Assembly: GCA_030522415.1 (NCBI GenBank)
Contig: CM060107.1
Span: 2,291,347-2,355,346 of the forward strand
Source: Channallabes apus
Lineage: Eukaryota; Chordata; Actinopteri; Siluriformes; Clariidae
Direction of reading: 5' to 3'
Length of the DNA stretch: 64,000 nt
Below, piece after piece: positions 53,841 through 64,000 of the stretch; positions within the stretch are counted from its first letter, which is position 1, and each line of letters starts with the position of its first letter. Under the pieces are notes generated by a model. That model saw nothing but the letters and a program-made list of their open reading frames with translations. It did not search any database and was not told the origin of the DNA. A program made the translations under genes and the position numbers.

Positions 53841-54167
53841 AGTGCAATACGACATTTTCATAAACACAATCCTTAAAATCCTCCAACAGAATTAACTCTT
53901 TAAGAGTATCAAAAGTGGTAGCTTTAGTTGCAGCACAGCACTTTTCAAAAAGTGTTTGCTTTTCACGGGCAAATTCCACAAAGGTTTGTCTGTCTGTCTT
54001 TTTATGGGACCTAAATTTTTGTCTATAAGCACGTAGAACAGTTTGTTTGACCGTGTCGTAATCCAGGCTTTGCTCAACAGGCAACGCAGAGCACACATCC
54101 TGCGCTTTACCAGTCAATTTACATTGTAACAAAGAGAGCCCACATTGTTCTTGGCCACCGTAACGTA
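53841..54167 (-). pseudogene. Ty3/Gypsy gag, middle piece
   Basis: Contains LLQCKLTGKAQDVCSALP, then AYRQKFR, the TFVEFAREKQTLFEKCC motif and LEDFKDCVYENVVLHL, all characteristic of SCAN-like gag domains of fish Ty3/Gypsy elements. Bounded by Tc1 on the right and the inverted-repeat element on the left. Confidence 0.8.
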
Positions 54168-55777
54168 CAGTGGTGTGAAAAACTATTTGCCCCCCTCCTG
54201 ATTTCTTATTCTTTAGCATGTTTGTCACACAAAATGTTTCTGATCATCAAACACATTTAACTATTAGTCAAAGATAACACAAGTAAACACAAAATGCAGT
54301 TTTTAAATGAGGGGTTTTATTATTTAGGGAGAAAAAAAATCCAAACCTACATGGCCCTGTGTGAAAAAGTAATTGCCCCCTGAACCTAATAACTGCTTGG
54401 GCCACCCTTAGCAGCAATAACTGCAATCAAGCGTTTGCGATAACTTGCAACGAGTCTTTTACAGCGCTCTGGAGGAATTTTGGCCCACTCATCTTTGCAG
54501 AATTGTTTTTATTTGAGGGTTTTCTAGCATGAACCGCCTTTTTAAGGTCATGCCACAACATCTCAATAGGATTCAGGTCAGGACTTTGACTAGGCCACTC
54601 CAAAGTCTTCATTTTGTTTTTCTTCAGCCATTCAGAGGTGGATTTGCTGGTGTGTTTTGGGTCATTGTCCTGCTGCAGCACCCAAGATCGCTTCAGCTTG
54701 AGTTGAGGAATAGATGGCCGGACATTCTCCTTCAGGATTTTTTGGTAGACAGTAGAATTCATGGTTCCATCTATCACAGCAAGCCTTCCAGGTCCTGAAG
54801 CAGCAAAACAACCCCAGACCATCACACTACCACCACCATATTTTACTGTTGGTATGATGTTCTTTTTCTGAAATGCTGTGTTACTTTTACGCCAGATGTA
54901 ACGGGACACGCACCTTCCAAAAAGTTAAACTTTTGTCTCGTCGGTCCACAAGGTATTTTCCCAAAAGTCTTGGCAATCATTGAGATGTTTTTTAGCAAAA
55001 TTGAGACGAGCCTTAATGTTCTTTTTACTTAAAAGTGGTTTGCGCCTTGGAAATCTGCCATGCAGGCCGTTTTTGCCCAGTCTCTTTCTTATGGTGGAGT
55101 CATGAACACTGACCTTAATTGAGGCAAGTGAGGCCTGCAGTTCTTTAGATGTTGTCCTGCGGTCTTTTGTGGCCTCTCGGATGAGTTGTCTCTGCGCTCT
55201 TGGGGTAATTTTGGTCGGCCGGCCACTCCTGGGAAGGTTCACCACTGTTCCATGTTTTTGCCATTTGTGGATAATGGCTCTCACTGTGGTTCGCTGGAGT
55301 CCCAAAGCTTTAGAAATGGCTTTATAACCTTTACCAGACTGATAGATCTCAGTTACTTTTGTTCTCATTTGTTCCTGAATTTCTTTGGATCTTGGCATGA
55401 TGTCTAGCTTTTGAGGTGCTTTTGGTCTACTTCTCTGTGTCAGGTAGCTCCTATTTAAGTGGTTTCTTGATTGAAACAGGTGTGGCAGTAATCAGGCCTG
55501 GGGGTGACTACAGAAATTGAACTCAGGTGTGATAAACCACAGTCAAGTTATTTTTTAACAAGGGGGGCAATCACTTTTTCACACAGGGCCATGTAGATTT
55601 GGAGTTTTTTTTCTCCCTTAATAACGTAAACCTTCATTTATAAACTGCATTTTGTGTTCAATTATGTTAACTTTGACTAATAGTTAACGGTTTTTGATGA
55701 GCAGAAACATTTAAGTGTGACAAACATGCAAAAGAATAAGAAATCAGGAAGGGGGCAAATAGTTTTTCACACCACTG
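54168..55777 (-). mobile_element. Tc1-type DNA transposon, nearly intact
   Basis: 1610 bases flanked by TA (54166-54167, 55778-55779), starting CAGTGGTGTGAAAAACTATT and ending in the inverted form. The inverted repeats are about 215 bases and contain an inner copy of the 'gtgtgaaaaagtaattgcccc' motif, the IR/DR layout of fish Tc1 elements. Inserted in the gag of the Ty3/Gypsy element. Confidence 0.95.
54427..55398 (-). pseudogene. Tc1 transposase with one nonsense codon and a C-terminal frameshift
   Basis: The first part (55398-54925) encodes the paired-like helix-turn-helix domain (YKAISKALGLQRTTVRAII, GRPTKITPRAQR) and the first catalytic Asp (WTDETKV). A TAA then stands at 54927-54925. 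The same frame continues (54909 on) with GGGSVMVWGCFAASG, the second Asp in QQDNDPKHTS and the third acidic residue in SPDLNPIEMLWHDLKK. Near 54500 a frameshift corrupts the C-terminus. It is probably inactive. Orientation is opposite to the chromovirus. Confidence 0.9.
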
Positions 55778-56051
55778 TAGCTGACACACGTTCAAAAGCT
55801 ATGAAATAGCTATCCACCTCGGTCTCTCTAAAAGGAGGTACTAAAACAATATGCTTGCTTACGTCGAAATGGGGTGGGGAGGTAGTCACTGGGGCAGAAA
55901 CAAGAGAGGAGAAGGCCGGCGCAGCCGTTGCAGGTAACTGAGCGAACGATGGAGAAGCAGGGGAACTCTCCGGCGCGATCTCAGCCCAGTGTAGCCGGCT
56001 GAAATCTCGCTGAAAATGCTCCCTCTCCATCTCAAGCTCCAGCTCCCGCAA
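55778..56051 (-). pseudogene. Ty3/Gypsy gag, N-terminal piece
   Basis: Charged helical start (MRELELEMEREHFQRDF), proline/alanine-rich spacer, then FDVSKHIVLVPPFRE and VDSYFIAFERV, the usual start of the SCAN-like gag domain. Cut at the TA where the Tc1 inserted. Confidence 0.8.
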
Positions 56052-56214
56052 CCATAACCTTTGAGCCTCTGTTTCCTCTCATTTTATTTCTCGTTTTATT
56101 ACTTGGTTTGGATCCCCAATTGGTGATGTTATTGTGGGTGGTGTTATTACCTTATGCTTGGGGGGTGTGTAGGGCGACTGCGGCGCAGGTGATGGCCTAC
56201 CATCGACCTCCGTC

Positions 56215-56350
56215 GCGTTGAAGCGTCAGTCAATCAAACAATCACACAGTCCAACAATCACACAGTCCAACAATCACACAGTCCAACAATCACATAATCC
56301 AACATTCCACCAATCAATCACTGAGCACGGAAGTCACACACAAGGCATAA
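56215..56350 (-). repeat. Partial LTR upstream of the Ty3/Gypsy gag
   Basis: A tandem 'ccaacaatcacacagt' array and 'gagcacggaagtcacac...ggcata' are shared with the right end of the LTR at 37832-38482. The rest of the LTR is deleted. Confidence 0.6.
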
Positions 56351-56614
56351 GTCGCGCACTTCCTGCTTTCACCCGCCAGCTTAAAAGGACGTGCAGGTCC
56401 ACGGCCAGCCAATCGCGGCGCACGTCACGGCACGTTCAATCGAGGCGGAGCCACCTGTGAGAAGGAGAGCGAGAGAAAGAGAAAGGGGGAGAGATTGCGC
56501 ACGCGCCGTCGCGCATGCGCACATACGTGCACTACACACACACATACACCTGCACGTAACAGTGTGCGTGTGTAAAAATTACGCAGGTATTTTAGTTCTG
56601 CTGAGCCAAATAAG

Positions 56615-57180
56615 ATGGGTCAAGGTGAAGAAGGGGCAGGCAAGGAAAAACCTACCACAAAGCAGAAAAGTTATGACAAATCAGACAATGAGGCAAAAAG
56701 AGAGCGCAGCTTTTTGGTTTCATGGACAAAAGAATTTCTGTGGCTGGAATATGACAAGATAAATAACATAATGTTCTGCTGGGTGTGTCGTGAGTTTCCC
56801 TCGATTTCTGACTCGACAGGCGCCTTTGTTACTGGAATCAGTAATTTTAGGAAAGACCCCATCAGACCCCATGAGGACTCTCTGCATCACAAGACATGAG
56901 GTGGTGCTCAGTCTGCAGCATCCTTCCCAGAACAAACACCAATTGCACAAAACATACAAATAAACCAAGCACAACGAAGTCCTGAAAAAGTTGTTTAGAA
57001 CAGCGTACTCTAAGAGTGAACTACCATTGGCAAAATTTTGCAGTCTTTGAACTTCAAAAAGTAGCGTGGCATTTACTCATCCGTGACTTCAGTGGAAATT
57101 TCAGATTCTGAATCGGACACATACAGTACTGATTCATCTTCTACACAGTTCTTACAAGTTCATAGAAATTTCTGTTCAAT
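56615..57180 (+). pseudogene. hAT-type/ZNF862-like gene relic, N-terminal TTF-type zinc finger
   Basis: An ATG-initiated 94-residue ORF (56615-56899) reads RSFLVSWTKEFLWLEYDKI, MFCWVCREFPSISD, FVTGISNFRKDPIRPHEDSLHH. This is the start of the TTF-type zinc-finger domain found in fish ZNF862-like and hAT transposase-derived proteins (SWxxxFxWL...MxCxxCxxF...FRKxxIxxHxxSxxH). The ORF stops after the last His. Decayed coding-like sequence continues to about 57180 (SVEISDSESDTYS). A GC-rich region with possible promoter character lies just upstream (56390-56560). The gene is cut by the DIRS element at 57346, and related sequence reappears after 62048 (gggctaccagggatttag). Function is lost. Confidence 0.6.
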
Positions 57181-57345
57181 TAGAACCAAATATCTGAGGT
57201 GATGATTTTAATTTTTATAAAGTTGTTGTAATTTGTGTTTTAACAATTTTTTTGATTGATGTTTTGTTTCCTTTACAATATTATACATTAAAAATAATCT
57301 CTTTTTTAATTTGGGCTACTTAAATTTATTTTAAGGCCACCAAAA

Positions 57346-57671
57346 CGTCTCGGGTTACATTGCTGTAACCCTGTTCCCTGAAAGGCGGGAATGAGATGCT
57401 GCGTGAAAACGCTATGGGAACCATTTTGTCCAGTTACCGGTCGTGAAGCATTGTGTGAAAACACGCCAAGATTTGGCTATGTATATAACCTCGGTCAAGT
57501 GACCTCATCTGATTAGATGCAGGTGGAGGTTATAAAATACAGGTGAGCCGGCAACAACCTCAGATTAATTTGTCTGAACGGACGTCCGGTCACGTGGTAG
57601 TGCGGCATTCGGACGCAGCATCTTGTTCCCGCCTTTCAGGGAACAGGGTTACAGCAATGTAACCCGAGACG
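57346..57671. repeat. Perfect 46-base inverted repeat at the DIRS left end
   Basis: 57346-57391 and 57626-57671 are exact reverse complements (cgtctcgggttacattgctg...). They enclose about 234 bases that include a terminal-repeat copy. This matches the internal complementary region that DIRS elements use to make circular intermediates. Confidence 0.9.
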
Positions 57672-57816
57672 TTAACTTTCAAGGCTTCACTCGATGCTGC
57701 GTGAAAACGCTATGGGAACGAGAATACCAACGCCGCCGCACTACAGGTGTCTGGACCCCAAGGTTGTGTAGCGTGTGGCACAAAGCCGAGAAGGTCTCAG
57801 AACCATGCCTGGACAG

Positions 57817-58032
57817 CTAACTCGGGGCTTTGCCTGAGCCCGGAGTAGCATGAACATCCAGATTATAATGTAACAAATGTGTGCGGGGAGGAGCAACCCT
57901 CCGTGTCACACAATTTGCTGCAGGGGAATACCTCTTGCTGGTGCAAAAGGATGCGATCTCCCTGGTTGAATGAGCCCTGCTTCCTAGAGGCGAAGTGAAC
58001 CCACGCGCCTCATAGGAGAGGGCAATATGCAT
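57817..58032 (-). pseudogene. DIRS tyrosine recombinase, C-terminal end
   Basis: YEARGFTSPLGSRAHSTREI contains the HxxR-type catalytic signature of DIRS recombinases, and THLLHYNLDVHATPG is the region of the nucleophilic tyrosine. No start codon context and diverged between the motifs. A diverged duplicate of the neighbouring sequence lies at about 58371-58555. Confidence 0.7.
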
Positions 58033-58578
58033 CTCTCACCCAGTGTAGTGGTGGTCGCTCCAGCGGCCCCAAGACATGTAAAGGCTCCTCTGACCTACAC
58101 CACCGGCTGATGCGGTGGACGTAAATCTGAAGAGCACCTGCTGGACACAGTAAGTGAAGTCTCTCCTGCTCCGAAGCTGTAAAGGCGGAGGATGGAATGC
58201 TTCAACACAATAGGGTGATGTTGTTTATGGACTTAGGCCGATAGCTCAGTGAGGATGCAGTTACGTGCGTCCTGAGAGTACTTGGGCACAGGCCCGAGGA
58301 CAACTTTCCTGCCGGGACTCCAGCACTGAAACAATTCAGGAGTGGACTGGGTCTACCTGCTTCGCACACACTTGCTGCAGGGGAATACCTCTTGCTAGTG
58401 CAATAGATGAGGCGATCCCCCAGGTTGAATGAACCCTGCTTCCTAGAGGCGAAGTGAGCCCACGCGCCTCATAGGAGAGGGAAATGGCATCTCTCACCCA
58501 GTATAGTGGCGCTCTGACTTACGCCACTGGCTCATGCGGTGGGCGTACTGTAAATCTGAAGAGCACGTACTGGACAGT

Positions 58579-59472
58579 AAGCTCTTGAAGAGGGATACTA
58601 GATCCAGAGTCAGGGAGTAGCAAAGGGGACATTTGCTGATCTTGCGAGGCAAAGCAGTCCACCTCTGCTGCATGAAATCTCACCGAGATTGACTGACTAC
58701 TTCGGGGTGGGGTTTCCATTCCCTATGTGTCAGAGATTGACTGGACAGTTACAACTGCTCTCACATTCATATGCCCTGGAACGTAAATCGCGCTGAGGGA
58801 CAGGAACCTGGTGCGCTAGCTATTCAGCGGCGCGAGCACAGTCCGCCCTGGCGATTAATATATGAGACTTGCCATAGTGATGTCCACCCACAATGGGACA
58901 TGGCACTCTCAACCGCTGGAGGAAGTGCTTTAGGGCGAGAAATAGAGCCATCATTTCGAGGCAATTGATGTGCCGTACGAGAAGAAGGCCTCTCCACTTT
59001 TAAAAAATATTCCATTTGAGGGCATAAGCTCTTGAAGAGGGATACTAGATCCAGAGTCAGGGAGTAGCAAAGGGGACATTTGCTGATCTTGCGAGGCAAA
59101 GCGGTCCACCTCTGCTGCATGAAATCTCACCGAGATTGACTGACCACTTCGCGGTGGGGTTTCCATTCCCCGTGTGTCAGCGATTGACTGGGCAGTTACA
59201 ACTGCTCTCACATTCATATGCCCTGGACCGTAAATCGCGCTGAGGGACAGGAACCTGGTGCGCTAGCTATTCAGCGGCGCGAGCACAGTCCGCCCTGGCG
59301 ATTAATATATGAGACTTGCCATAGTAATGTCCACCCGCAATGGGACATGGCACTCTCAACCGCTGGAGGAAGTGCTTTAGGGCAAGAAATAGAGCCATCA
59401 TTTCGAGGCAATTGATGTGCCGTGCGAGAAGAAGGCCTCTCCAGCACCCTTGGGCTGGGACGGTCACCTAAG
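58579..59472. repeat. 447-base tandem duplication within the DIRS element
   Basis: Units 58579-59025 and 59026-59472 are nearly identical; both start aagctcttgaagaggg. The duplicated sequence encodes part of the RNase H region on the minus strand. Confidence 0.9.
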
Positions 59473-59510
59473 ACCGCACCCCCCACCCGTGAGGGAAGCA
59501 TCTGTCGTTA
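59264..59510 (-). pseudogene. DIRS RNase H remnant
   Basis: Minus strand: HINCLEMMALFLALKHFLQRL, then HILIARADC (an alternative frame reads SYINRQGGL). These are standard DIRS RNase H wording, with frameshifts. Confidence 0.65.
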
Positions 59511-59711
59511 GCATCTGCGACGACAAGACGAACTTAGAGTGGGACCCAGAGTCAGAACCCGGGGTCTGAACCACATAGGACGGGTACGAAGCACCTGGCG
59601 CGTAACCCCTGTTGGGAATTGGCCCTAGAGTGAAATCCCCTGTCTTAGCCACAACTGAAATGCTCTCATGGGCAGGCCCAAGGTTCACCGTGGATACGGC
59701 TGCCATAAGAG

Positions 59712-60165
59712 CTAAGATCTCTGAAAGTGATGGTCACTTTCTTGGTCTAGCTTGATTTCCTTGAGGGTGTTGTTAATGGATTCGACACGAGCGGGAGACA
59801 GCTGTGCCCGCTTAGGATTGAATCTCATGTGACACCCAATCCTCAGGACAGGAAAGAGCACGCTTTCGTGGCGTTGGGTCTCAATCCTAAGAGACAAGAT
59901 GAGCTAGGACGACATGCTGATGTCGAAGCGCTAGCTAATGAGACTGGGCCAGCCAGTCGTCTATGTAATTCAAATATGGATGCCCTGGTAGTCGTAAGAG
60001 CCAGAAGTACATCCATGCATTTTAATATGTGCTGGTGAGAAAGCTAGACTGACTGAAAGGACCCGATACTGGTAAGCTTGGCCCACAAAAGCGAACCTCA
60101 GGTCTTTCCTGTGTTGTGGGAGTATTTCTATATGAAATTAAGCGTCCTTCAATCGATTGTCACAA
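59712..60165 (-). pseudogene. DIRS reverse transcriptase remnant
   Basis: The minus strand around 60140-60060 encodes IEILPQHRK and LRFAF, as in the element at 16680. Further left come a degraded NDWLAQSH (active-site region) and stops. Confidence 0.65.
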
Positions 60166-60781
60166 ATCAATCGCTTGGTAGGATTGAGAGCAATCACTTT
60201 AACAGTCAACAATGAACTGTATTGTTTATTTTAGATAGCGGTACAGCCCGCGAGATCTAAAAATTTGGACGCAGCCCCCCGTTCCTCTGCCAAGGAATAC
60301 TGATTATAGTAGTCTGACTCACTGTCTGGTAGGGGAACATGTTCCATGACCCCATACCCAGCAACTTCTGTCAGGAGATGTGCACCTTCCGGTTTCATGG
60401 AAGTGGAGATCACGCCATTTTGAAACGCGGAAGGTGATGTGAACTGAGTCCTGTAGTTTCTCAACACTGCTTAGTACCCAGGGATCCTGAAACATGGCAG
60501 GAAAAACCGAAGACCTAATACTTTATTGGAAACTGGTGTTGCCCGAAACACCAGCGGTGGCGGAGCAAAACACTGACCTCCTGGGGGTGTCAGGGAGACC
60601 ACTTCATTCTAGAAAGAAATTCTGCGTGCATCTCCCCATTGGGGGGGCCACCCCCATGGCCTGGGCACAAGAAGACAATATGCCAGTCTGACCTTTTGAG
60701 GCTGATAGTGAGGCGCGTCATACCCCAAAAAGGGGTGGCAGGCTCAAAAACACATCCCTTGTGTTTCACGCCTCGCAAATG

Positions 60782-61165
60782 TCAGACCCGGTAGAGACTG
60801 GGTGGCTGACAGTCCCGACTTTTGAGTACGGCGGGGAAGGAATTTCCTGAAGGCTTGTTCATATAACTTCGCCTCATGAACCTAGTGGCGACCGAGTTAA
60901 CGATATCGCCAAACAGGCCGAAAGGCGAGATAGGGGCATCCAGGAGGAATGCAAGATTCTTATCCTTGATGCGCCTAAGATTCAACCACAAGTGCCTCCA
61001 CGCGAAACCCATCGCAGCCATAAAACGGCCGATAGCACGAGCCGTCTGCTTTTGTTGCACGCAGAGACAAGTCTGTGGCCCGGCGTAATTCCAATATGCC
61101 CTATCTGGAGAGCCCCACCAGTGCCCCACCACGTGGTAGGCCTGCAAAACCGCCATGGTGTGCAA
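60782..61165 (-). pseudogene. DIRS gag remnant
   Basis: Starts LHTMAVLQAY-like, then QTARAIGRFMAAMGFAWRHL and LLDAPISPFGLFGDIVNSV, the conserved gag segments of fish DIRS elements. The LHTMAVLQAY part matches the copy at 16230. Confidence 0.75.
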
Positions 61166-62283
61166 AGGAGCACCAACCTGACCTGCTGCCTGAAAAGCTT
61201 TTCCCTTCAGGGAAGATGAAAGTCTACACAGCTTGAAAGGAAGTATTAGCTTTTCAGGAAGGATGATGTCCTAAGAGAGAGATAGCTTTGAAGCGTCTCT
61301 TCTATCTGGGCTACATCATATAACTCTGTGATTCCACATTAACTATATTTAAACAACTAAATCAGTCAATGGCAGGAAAACACAGGATTAATACAGCCTA
61401 CTCCATGAAAGGGTTAACTCCTATGGAGAAAGCTGGGGGAGCGCGTCATTGAGGCTCCGCCCCTCTGGCCACCCGATTCCGGGTTTTTTTTTTTTGTTGT
61501 TGTTGTTTTCCTAGTACTCGGAGATTATTCAATCTCAGCGGTTTAAGCAAGATAGGATGTTTATCCTTACCCATTCACAGGAAGCCCATGGCGTGCTTGA
61601 GAGCCGACAGAGGGATTTCCTGATCCAACGAGGAAGTGAGTTTTAAGCACCAAAATGCGCCGCGGCTCGGAGAATGCGAGGCGCGCGACCACTTTTTTTT
61701 TTTTTTTAATCGTAGCAGTAAGGATCGCTCTCCGATATGGATTATCAAACACGGAGGGACATCTTGTTTAAAACTCCGATATCGGTGAGTTAAACACTTC
61801 TTATTTTGCTGGTTTAAACACACACGCTCACAACAAGGTCAAAGTGAAGACAAATGATCTGAGGTTGTTGCCGGCTCACCTGTATTTTATAACCTCCACC
61901 TGCATCTAATCAGATGACGTCACTTGACCGAGGTTATATACATAGCCAAATCTTGGCGTGTTTTCACACAATGCTTCACGACCGGCAACTGGACAAAATG
62001 GTTCCCATAGCGTTTTCACGCAGCATCGAGTGAAGCCTTGAAAGGGAACCTGAAGAGTACCTGCCCGAAGGGCTACCAGGGATTTAGAAATTTTGTGAGC
62101 CCTGTGAACAAACTTGTAATCATAAACAAATGTGTTGAAGATTTAAGAGAACACTACAGACAGTCTAAATAAATATATTGCCTATTAAATAACTTAATTA
62201 AAAATGTTTTTATATTACCATACTGAATTATGTAGGGTAGGTCTGAACAACAAGGATATATTCAATAATAAAAACTTCAACGC

Positions 62284-62342
62284 ACTCATGTAAGTCCCTC
62301 TGCATGAGAGCGTTTGCCAAATTCCTATGTAAATGTAAATGT
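62284..62342 (+). mobile_element. SINE tail
   Basis: 'gagagcgtttgccaaattcctatgtaaatg' is a diverged form of the SINE end seen at 48286. Confidence 0.45.
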
Positions 62343-62512
62343 AATCTGTGATCAGTTTATGTGCTTTATGCTGTAGACTTTACATCATCACAGTGATGGC
62401 CCCGACAGGAACAACCTCTAGCTCCAACATTCTCAACACAGTGAATCTCCAATTCAGTAACAGAGCATCATTACCTGTGAAGTGGTTCAAAGTGTACAGG
62501 TCACATATGAGT
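62343..62512 (+). pseudogene. Decayed copy of receptor stalk exon 2
   Basis: Intron end (gatcagtttatgtgctttatgctgtag), exon (actttacatca...cacagtgatg...) and following intron (gtaacagagcatcattacctg...ggtcacatatga) match 13270-13450 in order. Relative to the intact exon, about 18 bases are missing near the start and the splice donor is lost (attcagtaac in place of cttcaggtcagtaac). The phase-1 frame hits TGA. It is therefore a remnant of a duplicated receptor gene. Confidence 0.7.
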
Positions 62513-62697
62513 CATTATTATTCACACATTAAGGTCAGGTGATGGTTATAAGGACTAGAACACAACAATTGTTCATGCAACAATTTGATATTTATCGCTT
62601 TAAAAGTGAGGTTTATTTTTGATAAATTTTTTTTATAGGTTTATTGTCAATATTATAGTAAATGCATGTAATATTAATGTAAACTGTTGTATAATAG

Positions 62698-62885
62698 CAG
62701 GCGGCATGGTGGCTTAGTGGTTAGCATTGTAGCATTGAACTTCCAGGGTCCGGGATTCCTGGATTCCTCTCTCCCCATGCTTGGTGGGTTCCTCTAAGTA
62801 CTTCAATTTCCCCCATAGTCCAAAGACATGTAGATTAGGTTAATTGGCATTCCTATAGTGTGTGGTGGTCATAGAATTAAATCAA
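62698..62885 (+). mobile_element. tRNA-derived SINE (Mermaid-like), partial
   Basis: 'ggcggcatggtggcttagtggttagcat' head, with body to 'gtccaaagacatgtagattaggttaattggc'. The tail is missing. Confidence 0.75.
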
Positions 62886-62900
62886 TTATATATATTAAAT

Positions 62901-63304
62901 AGGTGGCATCGTGGTGTAGTGGTTAGCATCGCCTTGCACCTCCAGGGTCCGGGTTCAGTTTCCGGCCAGGTTTCTCGTCTCTTTATGAATGGAGATTGCA
63001 TGTTCTACCCGTGCTTGGTGGGTTTCCTCTGGGTACTCCGGTTTCCTCACACAGTCCAAAGATATGGAGGTTAGGCTAATTGGCGTTCCCAAATTGCCCG
63101 TAGTGTGTGTTTGTGTGTTTTCCCTGTGATGGATTGGCACCCATTCGGACCGCATTTTACTTTGATTATGGCACGAACATCTGCGATGGATTGGCACGCT
63201 GTCCAGGGTGTACCCTGCCTCGTGCCCTAAGCCTCCTGGGATAGGATTCAGGTCCCCGCGACCCTGAATACAGGATGAAGCGGTATAGGAGATGAGTGAG
63301 TGAG
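62901..63304 (+). mobile_element. tRNA-derived SINE (Mermaid-like), full length
   Basis: A box in 'gtggtgtagtggttagcat', B box 'gggttcagtttcc', body 'gcatgttctacccgtgcttgg', tail 'tccccgcgaccctgaatacagg...aagcggtatagg' ending in 'gagtgagtgag' repeats. Confidence 0.8.
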
Positions 63305-63389
63305 TATACTGTATATAGATTACTACAGTTTTTGTGTTATTTATTTAATTAAATTTCCCTCTTCATGGACATACAGTAGAGGGTACTAC

Positions 63390-63525
63390 AGTACATATGC
63401 CCTGTGATGTATTGGCACCCTGTCCCGGGTGTACCCTGGCCTGTGACCTAAGTCCCCTGGGATACGGTCCAGGCCTTTGCGAATATCTATAAGGGATGAA
63501 GTGGTATAGACTATGAGTGAGTGAA
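63390..63525 (+). mobile_element. SINE 3' tail
   Basis: 'gtattggcaccctgtcccggg ... ggtccaggcctttgcg ... aagtggtatagactatgagtgagtg' is a diverged tail of the same SINE. Confidence 0.65.
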
Positions 63526-64000
63526 TGAGTGTAAAAATTCTTATATTGCACACAAATGAAATAACTTGTTGTGATTTCTGTGTGAATAGAAGGGATACAA
63601 AGTTTGCTTAAAACCATGCCATCTAGATTTGTGTGATTCCATATTTTTTTCCTCTGTTTGAGCTGTCAAAACAGTTGTCATTAACTATAGTTATCTTTCT
63701 TTGTTTTTTTTTTTTAAGTGTTTTATACAGCCAGAAGTTTGGATTGTTGAGTGAAAATAGTTTTGTGGCATGTATGTGCTTGTTTTTTTTTTCTACACAA
63801 TTAAACATTTGAATGAACATCTTCTGAGAGGGGTGATTTTTTCCAGGGGTTGTAGATTAAGCATTTCAATGAAGCAATCCATCCTCATGTTCACTACTTT
63901 TTGCTATTTCATGTAGGATCATGTGGTGGATTTTTTATTCTCCCCACACCGAAGTTGCCCTAATTTAAAACATTAAACAAATACTGTAACTTGAATAAAA
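63526..64000. other. No gene recognised
   Basis: AT-rich sequence with T runs at 63700 and 63783. Nothing identifiable before the window ends. Confidence 0.4.

Larger units (their letters stand above)
48328..56350 (-). mobile_element. Ty3/Gypsy element (gag-protease part) split by two DNA transposons
   Basis: Read on the minus strand: partial LTR (56350-56215), leader, gag start (56051-55778), Tc1 insertion (55777-54168), gag middle (54167-53841), 4.8-kb inverted-repeat element (53838-49023), then gag end and protease (49020-48328). The three coding pieces join in the right order and each junction restores reading across a TA target site. Reverse transcriptase and integrase are missing on the left. 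Confidence 0.8.
57346..62048 (-). mobile_element. DIRS-type retrotransposon with inverted terminal repeats
   Basis: On the minus strand: terminal repeat (62048-61858), gag (about 61250-60590), reverse transcriptase (about 60160-59712), RNase H (about 59510-58850, duplicated), tyrosine recombinase (to 57817), then the left terminal/internal complementary region. The terminal repeats at 57398-57560 and 61858-62048 are inverted copies of each other. Coding regions are full of stops. Inserted into the hAT-type relic. Confidence 0.85.

Noticed and set aside
60494..60691. Plus-strand frame in the DIRS element as a separate gene
   Set aside because: It is antisense to the decayed gag region of the DIRS element and has no family signature.

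Overview
The window looks like a stretch of teleost fish genome. Reasons: tRNA-headed fish SINEs, L2-type LINEs whose 3' ends carry the fish motif 'tatagcgcttttaaca', DIRS, Tc1, hAT-like and Harbinger-like elements, Ty3/Gypsy chromoviruses, long TG microsatellites and spliced genes with GT-AG introns. An ostariophysan (catfish- or carp-like) fish is my inference only. More than half of the sequence is mobile DNA, much of it nested.

Layout. 1-6614: left-truncated endogenous retrovirus on the minus strand (5' LTR, gag, small pol remnant, broken env). It sits inside 6615-11523, a tandem LTR-internal-LTR-internal array of a non-autonomous Ty3-like element whose only ORF joins gag to the ends of integrase. 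That array in turn interrupts an L2-type LINE (11525-12830), which also carries a SINE. 13028-24695: six phase-1 exons of an immunoglobulin-superfamily-type receptor (stalk, transmembrane segment, tyrosine-motif tail). Its introns hold a DIRS remnant, a proline-rich gag-like relic and many repeats. 26640-34568: several L2-type LINEs, an isolated signal-peptide exon (30838-30901) of a probable second receptor gene, and an LTR element with a repeat-rich proline ORF. 34569-37440: minisatellite and diverged copies of the receptor introns. 37832-38482: solo LTR. 38517-41650: a small spliced gene (93 aa) resembling the C-terminus of fish SAMD3-like proteins. 41699-46923: a complete, young Ty3/Gypsy chromovirus with an intact 1397-aa Gag-Pol. 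47174-48030: Harbinger-like MITE. 48328-56350: a Ty3/Gypsy gag-protease element split by two DNA transposons, a Tc1 (54168-55777) and a 4.8-kb element with short inverted termini (49023-53838). 56610-62050: a hAT-type gene relic split by a DIRS element. 62343-62512: a decayed copy of a receptor stalk exon. SINEs run to the end.

The host-gene signal is therefore a receptor family with at least three traces in the window (13-25 kb, 31 kb, 62 kb) plus one small gene. Everything else is a layered record of transposition. The most unusual items are the TA-flanked 4.8-kb element with no recognisable transposase, the recombinant tandem LTR array with a Gag-integrase fusion, and the decay series of the receptor family.
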